A stretch of DNA of 64,000 nucleotides, from assembly GCA_020746835.1 (NCBI GenBank), contig JAGPNK010000024.1, forward strand, positions 62,001-126,000. Direction: 5' to 3'. This DNA is from Stachybotrys elegans. Its lineage: Eukaryota; Ascomycota; Sordariomycetes; Hypocreales; Stachybotryaceae. The notes beneath the pieces are model-generated. The model was not told where the DNA came from. It searched no databases and saw only the letters and a list, made by a program, of their open reading frames with translations. This document shows, in pieces, positions 54,160 through 64,000 of this stretch; position 1 is the stretch's first letter; each line of letters starts with the position of its first letter. The position numbers were made by a program, and so were the translations under genes.

Positions 54160-55155
54160 ATGCCCCACGGAAACGACGAGAACCGCCCTCTGCTGCCCAA
54201 CAGCCGGGATGATTCCAACGAGTCCCAGCAGTGGACTGCCCCGAGGAGGAGCAATGTGTGGATGTCCTTCAAGCACACTTGGAAGGATGAGCTGGCGTAA
54301 GTTCTGGATGAATCTGCTCTATATGCATGCGATTGCTAACGCATCTACAGCGAGTTCTGGGGCGCCTTCATGATCGTCCTCTTCGGTGCTGCAGCCGAGT
54401 GCCAAGTGCATCTTCACTACAACAGCCGTACGGTTGACGCTGAAGGTGGAGGTGCCGATGGCCAGTTCGGAAGCTACCTCTCGACCCCAATTGGTTGGGC
54501 CATTGGTGTCGCCACGGCAGTTTGGATGTCAGGCGGCATCTCTGGCGGCCACTGCAACCCGGGTGTGACACTGGCCATGACGCTGTTCCGCAAGTTCCCC
54601 GTCAAGAAGGTTCCTGGATACATCGTGGCCCAGATCCTCGGCGCCACCGTTGCCGCCCTGGTCGTGTACACAAACTACTACAGCAGCATCTCGGTATTTG
54701 AGGGTGGCTCGGAGCGTACCGTGGTTGGGCCTCACGCGACGGCTGGTATGTTCTTCACCATGCCCGCCGGTCACCTCTCCGCAGCCTCCGCCATGTTTTC
54801 CGAGTTTGTTGGATCTGCTATCCTCGTCGGCATGATCTTCGCCCTTACCGACAAGAACAACATGTCCGTCCCTGCCGGTGCTCTTCCCTTTGCCATCTTC
54901 CTGGTCATCCTTGGAATCGGTTCGTCTTTCGGTGTCAACACTGGCTACGCCGTCAACTTTGCCCGCGATTTCGGCCCACGTGTTGCTCTTACGATTGTTG
55001 GCTACGGATCCGACATCTGGACTCACGATGGAGGCTACTGGCTTTGGTCTCCTTGCATTGCCACGATTGCCGGTGCCTCCTTTGGCGCTTTCCTTTACGA
55101 TGCCAGCATCTATATGGGAGCCGACTCTCCTCTGGTTCCTGCCGTCAACATTTAG
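54160..55155 (+). CDS. Aquaporin/aquaglyceroporin (MIP family) with variant NPA boxes
   Basis: Two exons (54160-54296 and 54351-55155), about 313 residues. A polar N-terminal tail of some 45 residues leads to six helices and two half-helices. The first pore loop is GGHCNPGVTLAM (NPG in place of NPA) and the second GYAVNFARDFGPR (NFA in place of NPA), with the selectivity Arg of ARD retained. The length of loop E and the D after the Arg point to the glycerol-conducting branch. MIP channels pass water, glycerol or H2O2 through the plasma membrane or vacuole. Altered NPA boxes also occur in other fungal MIPs, so the channel may still work; selectivity is uncertain. Confidence 0.92.
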
Positions 55156-56371
55156 TTGCACTGCTCGCAGCTAGGGTGTCATTCGAACGCTACGATTGAT
55201 GAAACAATGAGAGGACTCATGACAAACGATGACATTCATGGACTGCCTACAAACTTCCCATGTGGGAATGCAGTAACCCAGGCTGTCCAAGCACAACATT
55301 TACGCGGAGACGAAATCTGAGTGGGCGAGGATGGACGAAGAGAAGTTGTTCAGGGGGGTGGTTGTTAACGATGTTTGGATCAATAAATAGACTGATGACT
55401 TTGAAACTACACCCAATAATACAACTGCATCAAGCAAAGTGGAAACTGATTTCTCTCTTGTATCCAGTGCGAACAGTCAAGTTAATTCCTCAAGCCATGA
55501 TGGGGCCAGAAGGTACTCTAATATCACTTGTCGCAGTGCAAAGTGTCGTGTGGAATGGGACATCGGCACAGCCAGCACTTTGTGATTGCCGGGAACGACT
55601 TGTCTGGATGCACTCGAAATGTATAATTGCAGATTTTGCACCCAATTCTTGATTCATAAAGCAGTTGTGGCACATGTTGAATGTTCTTGGACGGCTCCAA
55701 ACCCGTATCGCGCGCGAGCAACTTCCCAGAGTCGATTATATCAGTCACTTCCTCAGACAAGATCCAACCCGCTCCCAATAGCCTACCCTAGAGTAAATAT
55801 CCTGGCGAATATTTGTATAATTACTCTTGTCGGTTGAGAATGCACCCTGGGCGGTCATTTCCAGGAGCAATAAACACTTCGAGGAACATGTCCTTTAATT
55901 TAAACGAGTGATGCTTGGTATGGCGAGCGTGAAGAGTGACCGACTACCTGATCACGAAAATGGATTATTGCCGTTGCAAGGCTTGAGAGTGGGTGCAAAG
56001 GTAACAATTGTGGATGGACATGCGATTGTACAATGTGAGCTATGTTATAACGTGGACCACCCGTGATCCCATAATGCGAAATTCATCAAAACTTGATGGT
56101 GCCTGAAGCATCCATGTTCCATTGTACAACAAAGCCTCCATCTCGAGTAGGGTGGTGCTAGGGATCTTTGATGTATGGAGCAAGTGCGAGAAACAGGTGA
56201 CTAACATTGGGGCGTCTCCACTAGGCTAATTTCATTCGTCACGTCTCCAATCCGCGTTTCTCGTCTCTCGTTTTCCGTCCCGCAACCGAAGGCCGGAAGC
56301 ACAAATATCAGCTCCATCTTGAAAGGTAACAATCTAGACTACGTCTCGCGGAGAATTGATGCCTTGCTATT
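55156..56371. other. Intergenic region
   Basis: About 1.2 kb between two plus-strand genes. Only short open frames without domain content. Confidence 0.5.
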
Positions 56372-58636
56372 ATGGACACATCCCGCCCTCAAGGGACTTC
56401 TCTGTTCGCTGTAGGCAATCCCGTTTGTCTCAACCTTCTTGAAGGAACTGACAGCATCTACAGTGCGACTACTGCCGAGTCAAGAAGTTCCGTGTACGTA
56501 TTGTTTCTGCTTCAGCCAGTCTTCACATCGCTGGTCCTGACCATTAAAAGTGTACAAAGCAGCGTCCGAGCTGTCAAACATGCTTGCAGAACCGGCAGAC
56601 ATGCCACTATAGCGGCAGAATCACCAGATCTCCTCTTACGCGCGCGTATGTGTTTCACGTCGTAGCGAGCGACTAGGCAATTAAATTGATGATAAAGCAA
56701 ATAGTCATCTCACGGCCGTGGAGCACCGCCTTCAAAGGATGGAAAGTCTGTTTGCCCACCTTCACCCAGAATTTGACCTGGAGAACGCCTTGGCAGCCAC
56801 TTCAGCAACGACAATGACTAGAACCGCCACCCCCAAAACCCCACGGGAATCAGCCCTTACATCTGATCCTTCATTGGAAGAGCCTCACCTAACAGAAAAG
56901 GAATCAATCTCCGAGACCGTACCTGATGAAGCCGACGGATTCGACTGGCGAGAAGACATCGACGACATCGCTGATGGTATGGCTGCATTGGCAATCGAAC
57001 CTAAAGGGACAGGCTATCTTGGCTCAACGGCAGGTGTGTTCTTTCTCAGAGCCATGCTATATCATATCGGATATACCAACACTGTGGTGACACCCTGTCT
57101 GCTTCCTTCCGGCCACTCTCCTACATTCATACCTGGCCTTGAGGCATCAGACAACTTGGCCCATTCTATTCTGTCACGCCAGACCACGGAGAGGCTCATA
57201 GATGCATACTTCTCCCTCTACCATTCGAGCTATCCTTTTATTCATGAGGCTACCTTCCGGGCACAGTTTCATGAGGTGATTCCACGTCCGCGATCGTACG
57301 ATACCCTCATGTACACCGTTCTTGCACTGGGGGCCTGGTGCTTTGACGAAGAGAATGCACAAATTGATGTCCAGCTCTACCGACAAGCCATGCCATTTGG
57401 AGAGGACGAGACACTCTTTGAGCGAGCAGACCTCACCCTCGTACAAGCGCTGATCCTACTCAGTAACCTCAGCCAGAAACTCAACAAGCCCAACACTGGA
57501 GCCAACCTCTTGGGATTGGCTACTAGAATGGCTTTGAGTCTTGGCCTGCACCGCGAGCTTCCAGACTGGGATATCAGCCTCCTACAGCGCGAGATGCGAC
57601 GCAGGGCATGGTGGGGGCTTTACATTTTCGACAGCGGAGCCTCTACAACTTTTGGCAGACCGATTCTACTTCCTGGAAAGGAGTCAATGGATGTGCAATT
57701 GGTACTGAATATACACGATGGAGTATGTCTTGTTCGACCATTATTACAGGAACACTAGGAGAGATAATGAACTGACACGAAATAGAGCCTGACGCCCAGG
57801 ACCCCGATAATCCCCACAGAGTCACCAGGACCTACACTTTACTCGGGGCTCAAGTACCAAAGCTCGCTACACTTGCACTCCAACTATATATCTAATGCGC
57901 TACTCTCGTCAACAAGCGTCTCAGCGCAAGAGGCGATGTCTATGAACCGTACTCTGGACAGCTGGATGCAATCGCTTCCTGGTTACTTCGGCCAGCACGA
58001 ATGTCTAGAAATCCACGACGAAGGGATTCTGTTCGCAAAGCATCGCCTTTGGTGGCGGTTCTGGAACCTCAAGATCATCCTATTCCGGAACTTCCTGCTG
58101 AGCCGCGCAGTTGAGCAGAGGACGCAATCACAGGGTGGCCAGCTCAGTGACATCGAGACCAAATGTAGAGATGTTGCTGTGAGCGCCGCCAGCGACACCA
58201 TTTCCTCTATCAGCAGCTTTCTTGACAAGGTGAACATAACAAGACTTGTCACCTGGTATTCCATGTGAGTTAATTTATTTTGTATCACTACCTCACATGT
58301 TCTAACGCGTACAGATTCTTCATGTTCCACGCATCTCTTGTCACAGCTTTGGCCATCCTCGGGAACAGCAGTTCGCCAGATGTGCCAAAATGGCAAGACG
58401 ACCTGGACAAAGTACGGCACGTACTACGCAAGGTTTTCGGCAAAAATCCCTTAGCACTACGATGCGCTGCTGTTCTCGATGTAATTGTCCAGCCTGTTGC
58501 ACCAATGTCAGGGGCTGACTTGTGGATTCCTGGGGACGTCAACCCGTCCATCATGGACTTCTCAACGTGGCCGCTTAACGGAGCAGACCCCCTGACTTTG
58601 TTTGGGTGGCCGGAGCAGGATCCGGCGATACCGTGA
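56372..58636 (+). CDS. Zn2Cys6 transcription factor with fungal-specific domain
   Basis: Six exons (about 56372-56410, 56464-56493, 56551-56645, 56705-57722, 57789-58264, 58315-58636), about 659 residues. Short first exons bracket the zinc cluster: CDYCRVKKFR, then CTKQRPSCQTCLQNRQTC across an intron, with standard spacing. A heptad-like segment (LTAVEHRLQRMESLFAHL) follows. The regulatory domain holds RLIDAYFSLYHSSYPFIHEATF, ATRMALSLGLHREL and MRRRAWWGLYIFDSGASTTFGRP. Exon 5 is ambiguous: the standard TAG acceptor at 57786 gives SLTPRTPIIPTESPGPTL, family-like, but then leaves the frame, while a GAG acceptor two bases later keeps it open. Its 3' end lies 27 bp from that of the kinase gene. 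Targets unknown. Confidence 0.83.
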
Positions 58637-58663
58637 GGTCGGTCGCAATATTTACACCGTCTT

Positions 58664-59465
58664 TCAATTTATGATCCGAATTGTTGGTTCAATGAGCTTC
58701 GACCGGATCATATCGCCGTTGGGAATATCGTTTTCAAGCGCTCGCGCAACTGCAGCGTCTCTGGATGTTTCTATTCCAGCCTGGATATGTCGTGTCACCA
58801 ACCGTTCCAACGCAACTTGTGGGTTGACATCTATGAACCACCTGAGCAGCATCAGTAAAATCCGGACAAAATAGTAATGGGCGGTACCTGTCGTCGACTA
58901 TGTTTGCTATCTGCCTCCATGGATCGTCATCCAGCAGCGTGTAGTTACCCTCAACAATGACGACGCGAGTTCTGGATGAAATTGCGATTGAGTCCTCAAC
59001 AGGGTTTTTAACGGCGTGATCAAACGATGGGGCGAGAAGAGTGAACTCCGGTTCATCCCCAGTGGTTACAGGGAGCTCCTTCAACTTAGACAACATGCCG
59101 AGAAACCTCTCACTGTCAAAAGTAAAAGGTGCACCTCGCCGCCGGAAGGCTGTAACCGGATCCTCGAATTTCTTGAGTTCATCTGTAGTGTAATGGAAGC
59201 CATCCTGGAAAGGTTAGTGTCAAGTTGCATAGAGAGAAGCAACATCACTTACCATTGGCAGAACAATTACATTGTCAATTCCATGGCTTGGGAGAGCCCG
59301 AAGAAGTGCGGACGAGATTGTGGATTTTCCTGATCCTGGAACACCAGAAAGGGCAATCAATATCCTGCCTCTGGAATGCGGCGGGACGTGTGTCTCGAGG
59401 AGACTCTTCACTCGCTCTGTGAGGAGGGACACCGCGCCGGCGATATCGGGGCTATCCTTGGCCAT
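58664..59465 (-). CDS. P-loop kinase, uridine kinase/YFH7-like
   Basis: Three exons on the minus strand (about 59253-59465, 58888-59204, 58664-58841), 235 residues. Walker A motif ALSGVPGSGKST at about residue 40, the substrate loop DGFHYTTDELKKFEDP after the first intron, a switch-like RRRGAPFTFDSERF and a strand-ended VVIVEGNYTLLDD are typical of the phosphoribulokinase/uridine kinase/pantothenate kinase-like group, including yeast YFH7. These phosphorylate small nucleosides, sugars or vitamins with ATP. The late WFIDVNPQVALERLVTRH is the usual arginine-bearing lid. No targeting signal is visible. Size and motif order are normal; the substrate is unknown. It ends tail-to-tail with the Zn2Cys6 gene. 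Confidence 0.9.
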
Positions 59466-60118
59466 CGTTATGTAGGTTGTAGTCTCTTACGGGCCTGTTG
59501 CGCAATGGACTTGTTCAAGTTCATATTCTCATAAACGAGACCTCGAAAGGTGACACCAACCATGACGACCAATCCCGGACTTGACGCTTTCACCGGACAA
59601 GCCCACTCCGACTTGGCCTCTGTTCCCAGGGGCAGTAGCATGGTGGATTCCTCTAGCACCATACAAACCCATGCCTTTAGGCCGTACTGATTCTTGGACA
59701 CGCTGGGTCCATCGAAATGTAATGACGCAGGTGGATTCTCAGTGCTTGGCTGATTGGCCCGGACCACAGTCGTCCGGATCCACGTACACCGGTACATGAC
59801 CGAAGCACTCTTAGACCGGGAATGAACGGGTGATGGGAACCAGAGAAGGATCAAGGAGGACGAAAAAAAGAAGAAAAAGGGCAAAACTTCGACAAATCCC
59901 CACACGTCGGCCCTCTGTACATGCCGGCCATCTCCCCATCCACTCATCCCCATGGGAAAATTTCCCCACGAGCCCCGGTTGGTCACGGGCTGCAGTCCCG
60001 AGGATGAGGTTCAGTCAGACATATAATGGATGGGCTGGCTCCCCACGTTTTTGTTGCCTCTTCGTCTCATCCCCCCTCACACAATCTCCACGATTTGCGA
60101 GTTCTGTGACGAGACATC
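59466..60118. other. Intergenic region (divergent promoters)
   Basis: Shared upstream region of the kinase (minus) and the sugar transporter (plus). No gene or clear motif seen. Confidence 0.5.
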
Positions 60119-61941
60119 ATGGCTGATGTATCCACTCCTCCAGCCCTCGGCTCCCAGAAGGGCGTATTTGCCCTCCTGAGGGAGAACCCTTTCCTGTTGG
60201 GCCTTTCTATGGTGAGCCATGTTTCAAAGCTATCCTCGTGCACGCTCGGCTAATTCTCACAACAGTTTGCATCTTTGGGGGGCTTTCTCTTTGGCTATGA
60301 CCAGGGTGTGGTTTCTGGTGTTCTCACGATGGAGTCGTTCGCATACAAGTTTCCACGAATCTGGATTGACAGCAGTTTCCGAGGCTGGTTTGTCTCTTCG
60401 CTGTTGCTGTTAGCCTGGTTCGGATCCCTAATCAACGGTCCCATCGCCGACAATATTGGCCGCAAGGGCTCGATGATTCTTGCGGTCATCATATTTATCA
60501 TCGGCTCGGTATTCCAGACGGCCGCGTGGAACATTGCCTCTGCATTTGCTGGTCGAGCCATTGCCGGCCTTGCCGTTGGCATGCTTACCATGATTGTCCC
60601 AATGTATCTCTCCGAGGTCTCTCTGCCTGGCATCCGAGGTACGCTCGTTGTTCTTCAACAACTTAGCATCACCCTTGGTATTCTTGTCAGTTACTGGCTT
60701 GAATATGGCACCCAGTACATTGGAGGGCACCGCTGTGATCCTTCGATTCCTTACAGCGGCGGTACACCTTCTGACCGCCGATTCGACCCTCTCAACGACG
60801 TCGGACCTGATGGTTGCACCGGACAGTCTGACGCGGCCTGGAGAATCCCTCTTGGTATCCAGATTATACCCGCCTTGATTCTCGGAATCGGCATGCTCTT
60901 TTTCCCTGAGTCACCCCGCTTCTACCTCATGAGAAAGCAGGAGGATAAGGCGCTTGCATCGTTGGCAAGGATCCGTCGAGTGCACGCAGATACGGAAAGT
61001 CTTAGGAGCGAGTACCTCGCCATAAAGGCCGAGGTGCTGTTTGATCAGTCTATCAGCCGAGACAAGTTCCCTGGCAAGCAGGGTATTTCTCTGTTCTTTG
61101 CCGAGTACTACTCGCTTCTCACAACGTGGTCATCTTTTCGTCGGGTGTTCATCGCTAGCGCCATAATGTTCTTTCAGGTTTGTTGACCTTCTACTGCCCT
61201 AGAAGATGAAATGAAGCTAATCAGATGACTGAGTAGCAATTCTTGGGGTGCAATGCCATCATCTACTATGCGCCCACTATCTTCCGTCAGCTCGGACTGA
61301 CAGGCGGGACGGCTGGCCTACTGGCTACCGGAGTCTACGGCATTGTCAACACACTGTCCACACTGCCCGCACTTTTTCTCATCGATAAGCTTGGTAGAAA
61401 GCCCCTACTAATGGCTGGAGCCACTGGATGCGCCATCTGTTTGTTGATCGTCGGTGGCATTGTCGGGGGCTACGGGGAGGGCATCCAAACCCACAAGGCA
61501 GCTGGCTACGCCGGCATGGTCTTCATTTACATCTATGACATCAACTTCTCCTACTCTTGGGCTCCCATCGGCTGGGTATACCCTTCGGAAATCTTCAACG
61601 TCGGCATCCGATCCAAGGCCATCGCCATCACAACCAGCTCTACCTGGATGTGCAATTTTATTATTGGCCTCGTCACACCTGATATGTTCGACACCATTGG
61701 ATACGGCACATATCTCTTTTTTGGAGGATGGGCGATTGTCGCTATCGGATTCACCTACTTCTTTATCCCCGAGACCAAAGGGAGAAGCCTTGAGGACATG
61801 GATTCTGTGTTTGGAGATACCAGTGCCCAAGAGGAAAAGGCACGCTTGGCGGAGATCGCATCGTCTATGGGCTTGACAGACGCTTTGCCAAACGAGAAGA
61901 TCGACAGTGATCGAGTGGAGCAGGTAGAGCACAGGGTCTAA
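60119..61941 (+). CDS. MFS sugar transporter
   Basis: Three exons (60119-60211, 60266-61177, 61237-61941), about 569 residues. Sugar-porter signatures in order: GGFLFGYDQGVVSGVL in TM1, the DNIGRKGSM loop, FAGRAIAGLAVGMLTMIVPMYLSEVS, PESPRFYLMRKQEDKAL, QQFLGCNAIIYYAPTIF and the closing PETKGRSLEDMD. Twelve helices are expected. An insertion with two Cys (HRCDPSIPYSGG...DGCTGQ) sits in the external loop before TM6. The family imports hexoses, pentoses, quinate or disaccharides with protons at the plasma membrane; which one cannot be read, but the fungal branch with this loop includes xylose/glucose and quinate carriers. It faces another sugar transporter tail-to-tail. Confidence 0.94.
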
Positions 61942-62335
61942 CACGTGTTGATGGAGCAAGTGATCAAGTATCACATATCAGATAAAGCCTTGAGTACACA
62001 TGGACACATAGAAATGTAGTGCAAAATAAATGCTAGGTATCGCTTGCATATCAATGCATGCGCTGTTCAAGCGTTCGGTACTAAGTTTTATACGGCTTTC
62101 GATATATCTTCACAGAAATAGTATTCTTTGACCATTTGGCCCTGTTTTCCATTGGAATTCTTACATGAACTCCCATACCATGCATACAATAGTGATATTT
62201 GACTCAAACTTTAAATGAGGGAGTCAGTCAAAGACCAGGATGTCAATTAATATCACAACTGTGGACGAGCAAGACTCGCTTATGAAGATTTATACACATT
62301 ATCCTCTGGGAAATGTACTTATGTGCAATTGTCTC
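61942..62335. other. Intergenic region (convergent 3' ends)
   Basis: Tail-to-tail gap between the two sugar transporters; AT-rich, no gene seen. Confidence 0.55.
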
Positions 62336-64000
62336 TCAGTCCCTGCGTTCCCGGTGGTCTGTAGATACCTCCCTATCTGCTTTTACCGCAGCCTGGACGG
62401 TCTCGGTGCTGGGCCGATTCTCAGTGTAGCCACTAAATTGATTGTCAGTATCCAGAAGTGCAAAGCCCGACCAAAAGGCCATGCTGGAAATGGAAGAACT
62501 CACAAGATGACATCAAACTCTTCCAGCGTCTTTCCTTTAGTCTCGGGTAGCAGAAAGAAGGACCAAACGGTAGCAAGAAGCATCCAAGAGGCAAAGAAGA
62601 ACCACACACCCCAGCCCAATGACTTGAACAGGTATGGCAAGGCCTTCGTGATAGAGAATTGCACAGCCCTGCGAAGATGATTAGTCGAAGAAGCCAAATT
62701 GCATGTGCTTGGCCTACCATTGGCAGAGCGCAGCATATGTGCCCGTCAAGTTACGCAATGCGCCAGGGAAGATTTCCGCTGAGACAATCCATGGAATACC
62801 ATTTAGACCAAATGACCAGCTGTTTAGTCATGGTTAGCATGAGGACCTAATCGAGGTATAACAGGAGCAAGGTTGTGTACAAGACAGAGTAGATCATGAT
62901 CATTGCTGTAGCGGCCTTTCCACCAGCGGCGGTAGAAGGGGAGAGCTCCTCGCCGGCAGCGATGGTGGCCGCAGGATTGCCGATCTTCACATAGGCACCG
63001 ACAATCCATAGACATATGGAACATGCCAATGAGGATATAATTGTAGGATTTCGTCGTCCCCAAATGTCGATGAGCGCACCATAGAATATGATTGAGGCAA
63101 CAGCTTTAACTAAGCCGTATATTCCGGTGTACAGAGGAATATCAGTTATGCCGAGCGAACCAAAAAGCGTAGGAGAGTAGTAGTTGATTGCTATTCATGT
63201 TAGACGGTTTACAACTCGGGGAGGGGGGTGAAACGCACCAGCAGCACCAGACAGGTTTTGCAACGAAAATGCACAGAAGACAAGGAACACGCGGTTTCTC
63301 ATGCCCTTTCGGGACAATTCCGACAATGCGCCCCTGATAAATGCCCATGAGCCCGTACCGTATTGGCTTGCGAGCATGCGCTCTTCCGCCAACCTGCTGC
63401 GGATTTGATTGACCTCTTCCTGTATATCTGACGAAACTGTCAGCACGAAACGCGGAGGAGGACGGGGAAGCCCTACAGATATGATCACGAGGGATATGTC
63501 GCAGTTCCTCCAACGCCTTGTAGGCCTCCTCATCGCGAGACTTTCGGAATAGCCACAGTGGCGACTCGTGCAGAAACCATCCACAGATGAGTAGCGCACC
63601 GGCGGGAATTATTTGGACTGCCATGGGGACGCGCCACGATGCGGCGCTCAATGGATCCATGTTCTGGTTAATTCCATAATTAATCCAGAACCCGATGAGA
63701 GATCCTGTTTGGTAGGTAACCTCGAAAAGGCCGGTAAGAATGCCTCGAATTGACGTGATGGACAGCTCCGCAATATAGCTCGGTACGGTGGCAGTGATGG
63801 CACCGCAAGCCACTCCAGTCAGAGCACGACCAGCATCTGTCCAACATATTAGTCTCAGGCTTCTGTGAATCCTAAGCGACTTACATATATAGGATAGCTG
63901 ATTTGTTGCTACAGTCATAATAATGGCACCAATGAGGAACACCACGTTGGAAACGATGAGGGCCCATTTACGGCCAATTTTCTCGGTAACTGTTTTCCAA
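62336..64000 (-). CDS. MFS sugar transporter, 5'-truncated by the window
   Basis: Minus strand, entering from the right edge. Eight coding parts fit in frame (63885-64000, 63477-63836, 63239-63427, 62881-63190, 62718-62819, 62504-62668, 62336-62432, with introns of about 48-71 nt between). Sugar-porter motifs visible: EKIGRKWALIVSN, AGRALTGVACGAITATVPSYIAELS, ESPLWLFRKSRDEEAYKALEEL, LSGAAAINYYSPTLFG, WSFGLNGIPWIVSAEIFPGALRN and PETKGKTLEEFD. The first helix and the start lie outside. It is far more intron-rich than the sugar transporter next to it and only distantly similar, so the pair is not a recent duplication. Seven coding parts are listed; any further exon lies beyond the edge. Substrate unknown. 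Confidence 0.92.

Noticed and set aside
1..64000. tRNA, rRNA or CRISPR features
   Set aside because: I found no cloverleaf-like B box with A box, no rRNA motif and no regularly spaced repeats; covariance-model searches could not be run.
60119..64000. Recent tandem duplication of sugar transporters
   Set aside because: Intron number, loops and signature variants differ strongly between the two genes, so they are old relatives at most.

Overview
The window is nuclear DNA of a filamentous ascomycete. Genes stand alone on both strands and most are broken by short introns (about 45-65 nt) with GTAAGT-like donors, CTAAC/CTGAC branch sites and YAG acceptors. The protein families are also typical: Zn2Cys6 regulators, LysM proteins, Pth11-like rhodopsin-fold membrane proteins, GMC and berberine-bridge oxidoreductases, and glycoside hydrolases GH11, GH31 and GH43. 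The mix fits a plant-associated or biomass-degrading Sordariomycete, perhaps Hypocreales, but sequence alone does not settle the genus. I see 30 protein-coding loci and no rRNA, tRNA, CRISPR array or intact transposon.

Layout. 1-7.3 kb: the 3' part of glycyl-tRNA synthetase, a doubtful gene carrying a trinucleotide repeat, and a large secreted phospholipase A2-like protein with a cysteine-rich region. 7.5-10.6 kb, minus strand: GH11 xylanase, a small ABM-fold protein and a secreted two-LysM protein. 12.4-18.9 kb: a single-pass wall-sensor-like protein, a Pth11-like receptor, an amino-acid/choline-type permease and an unknown protein. 20.5-25.5 kb: GMC oxidoreductase, secreted GH43 enzyme and an unknown secreted protein. 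26.9-28.8 kb: arginyl-tRNA synthetase, whose promoter carries three exact Gcn4/CPC1-type sites. 29.5-30.8 kb: an aspartic protease with an apparent frameshift.

31.2-44.8 kb is the most cluster-like stretch. It holds a monocarboxylate-type MFS transporter, an alcohol-oxidase-type GMC flavoenzyme, a secreted BBE-type flavoenzyme with an apparent frameshift, two Zn2Cys6 regulators (one divergent from the BBE gene) and a DJ-1/Hsp31-like protein. No polyketide, peptide or terpene backbone enzyme is present. If the genes act together, oxidative catabolism or detoxification of a small alcohol or carbonyl compound is more likely than classical secondary metabolism; this is inference.

45.2-64 kb: a secreted GH31 alpha-glucosidase with an odd basic Gly/Arg-rich insertion, a second Pth11-like protein, a tiny very cysteine-rich secreted protein, an aquaglyceroporin with variant NPA boxes, a third Zn2Cys6 regulator, a P-loop kinase of the uridine-kinase/YFH7 type, and two convergent sugar transporters, the last cut by the window end.

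Shared theme: xylanase, GH43, alpha-glucosidase and two sugar porters fit uptake of plant polysaccharide products; the secreted LysM, PLA2-like and cysteine-rich proteins fit interaction with other organisms. Three genes need a one-base change, or an unusual splice site, to keep a family-like reading frame. Either this assembly has indel errors or these loci are decaying. Splice sites were read by eye and may be off by a base or a few bases.
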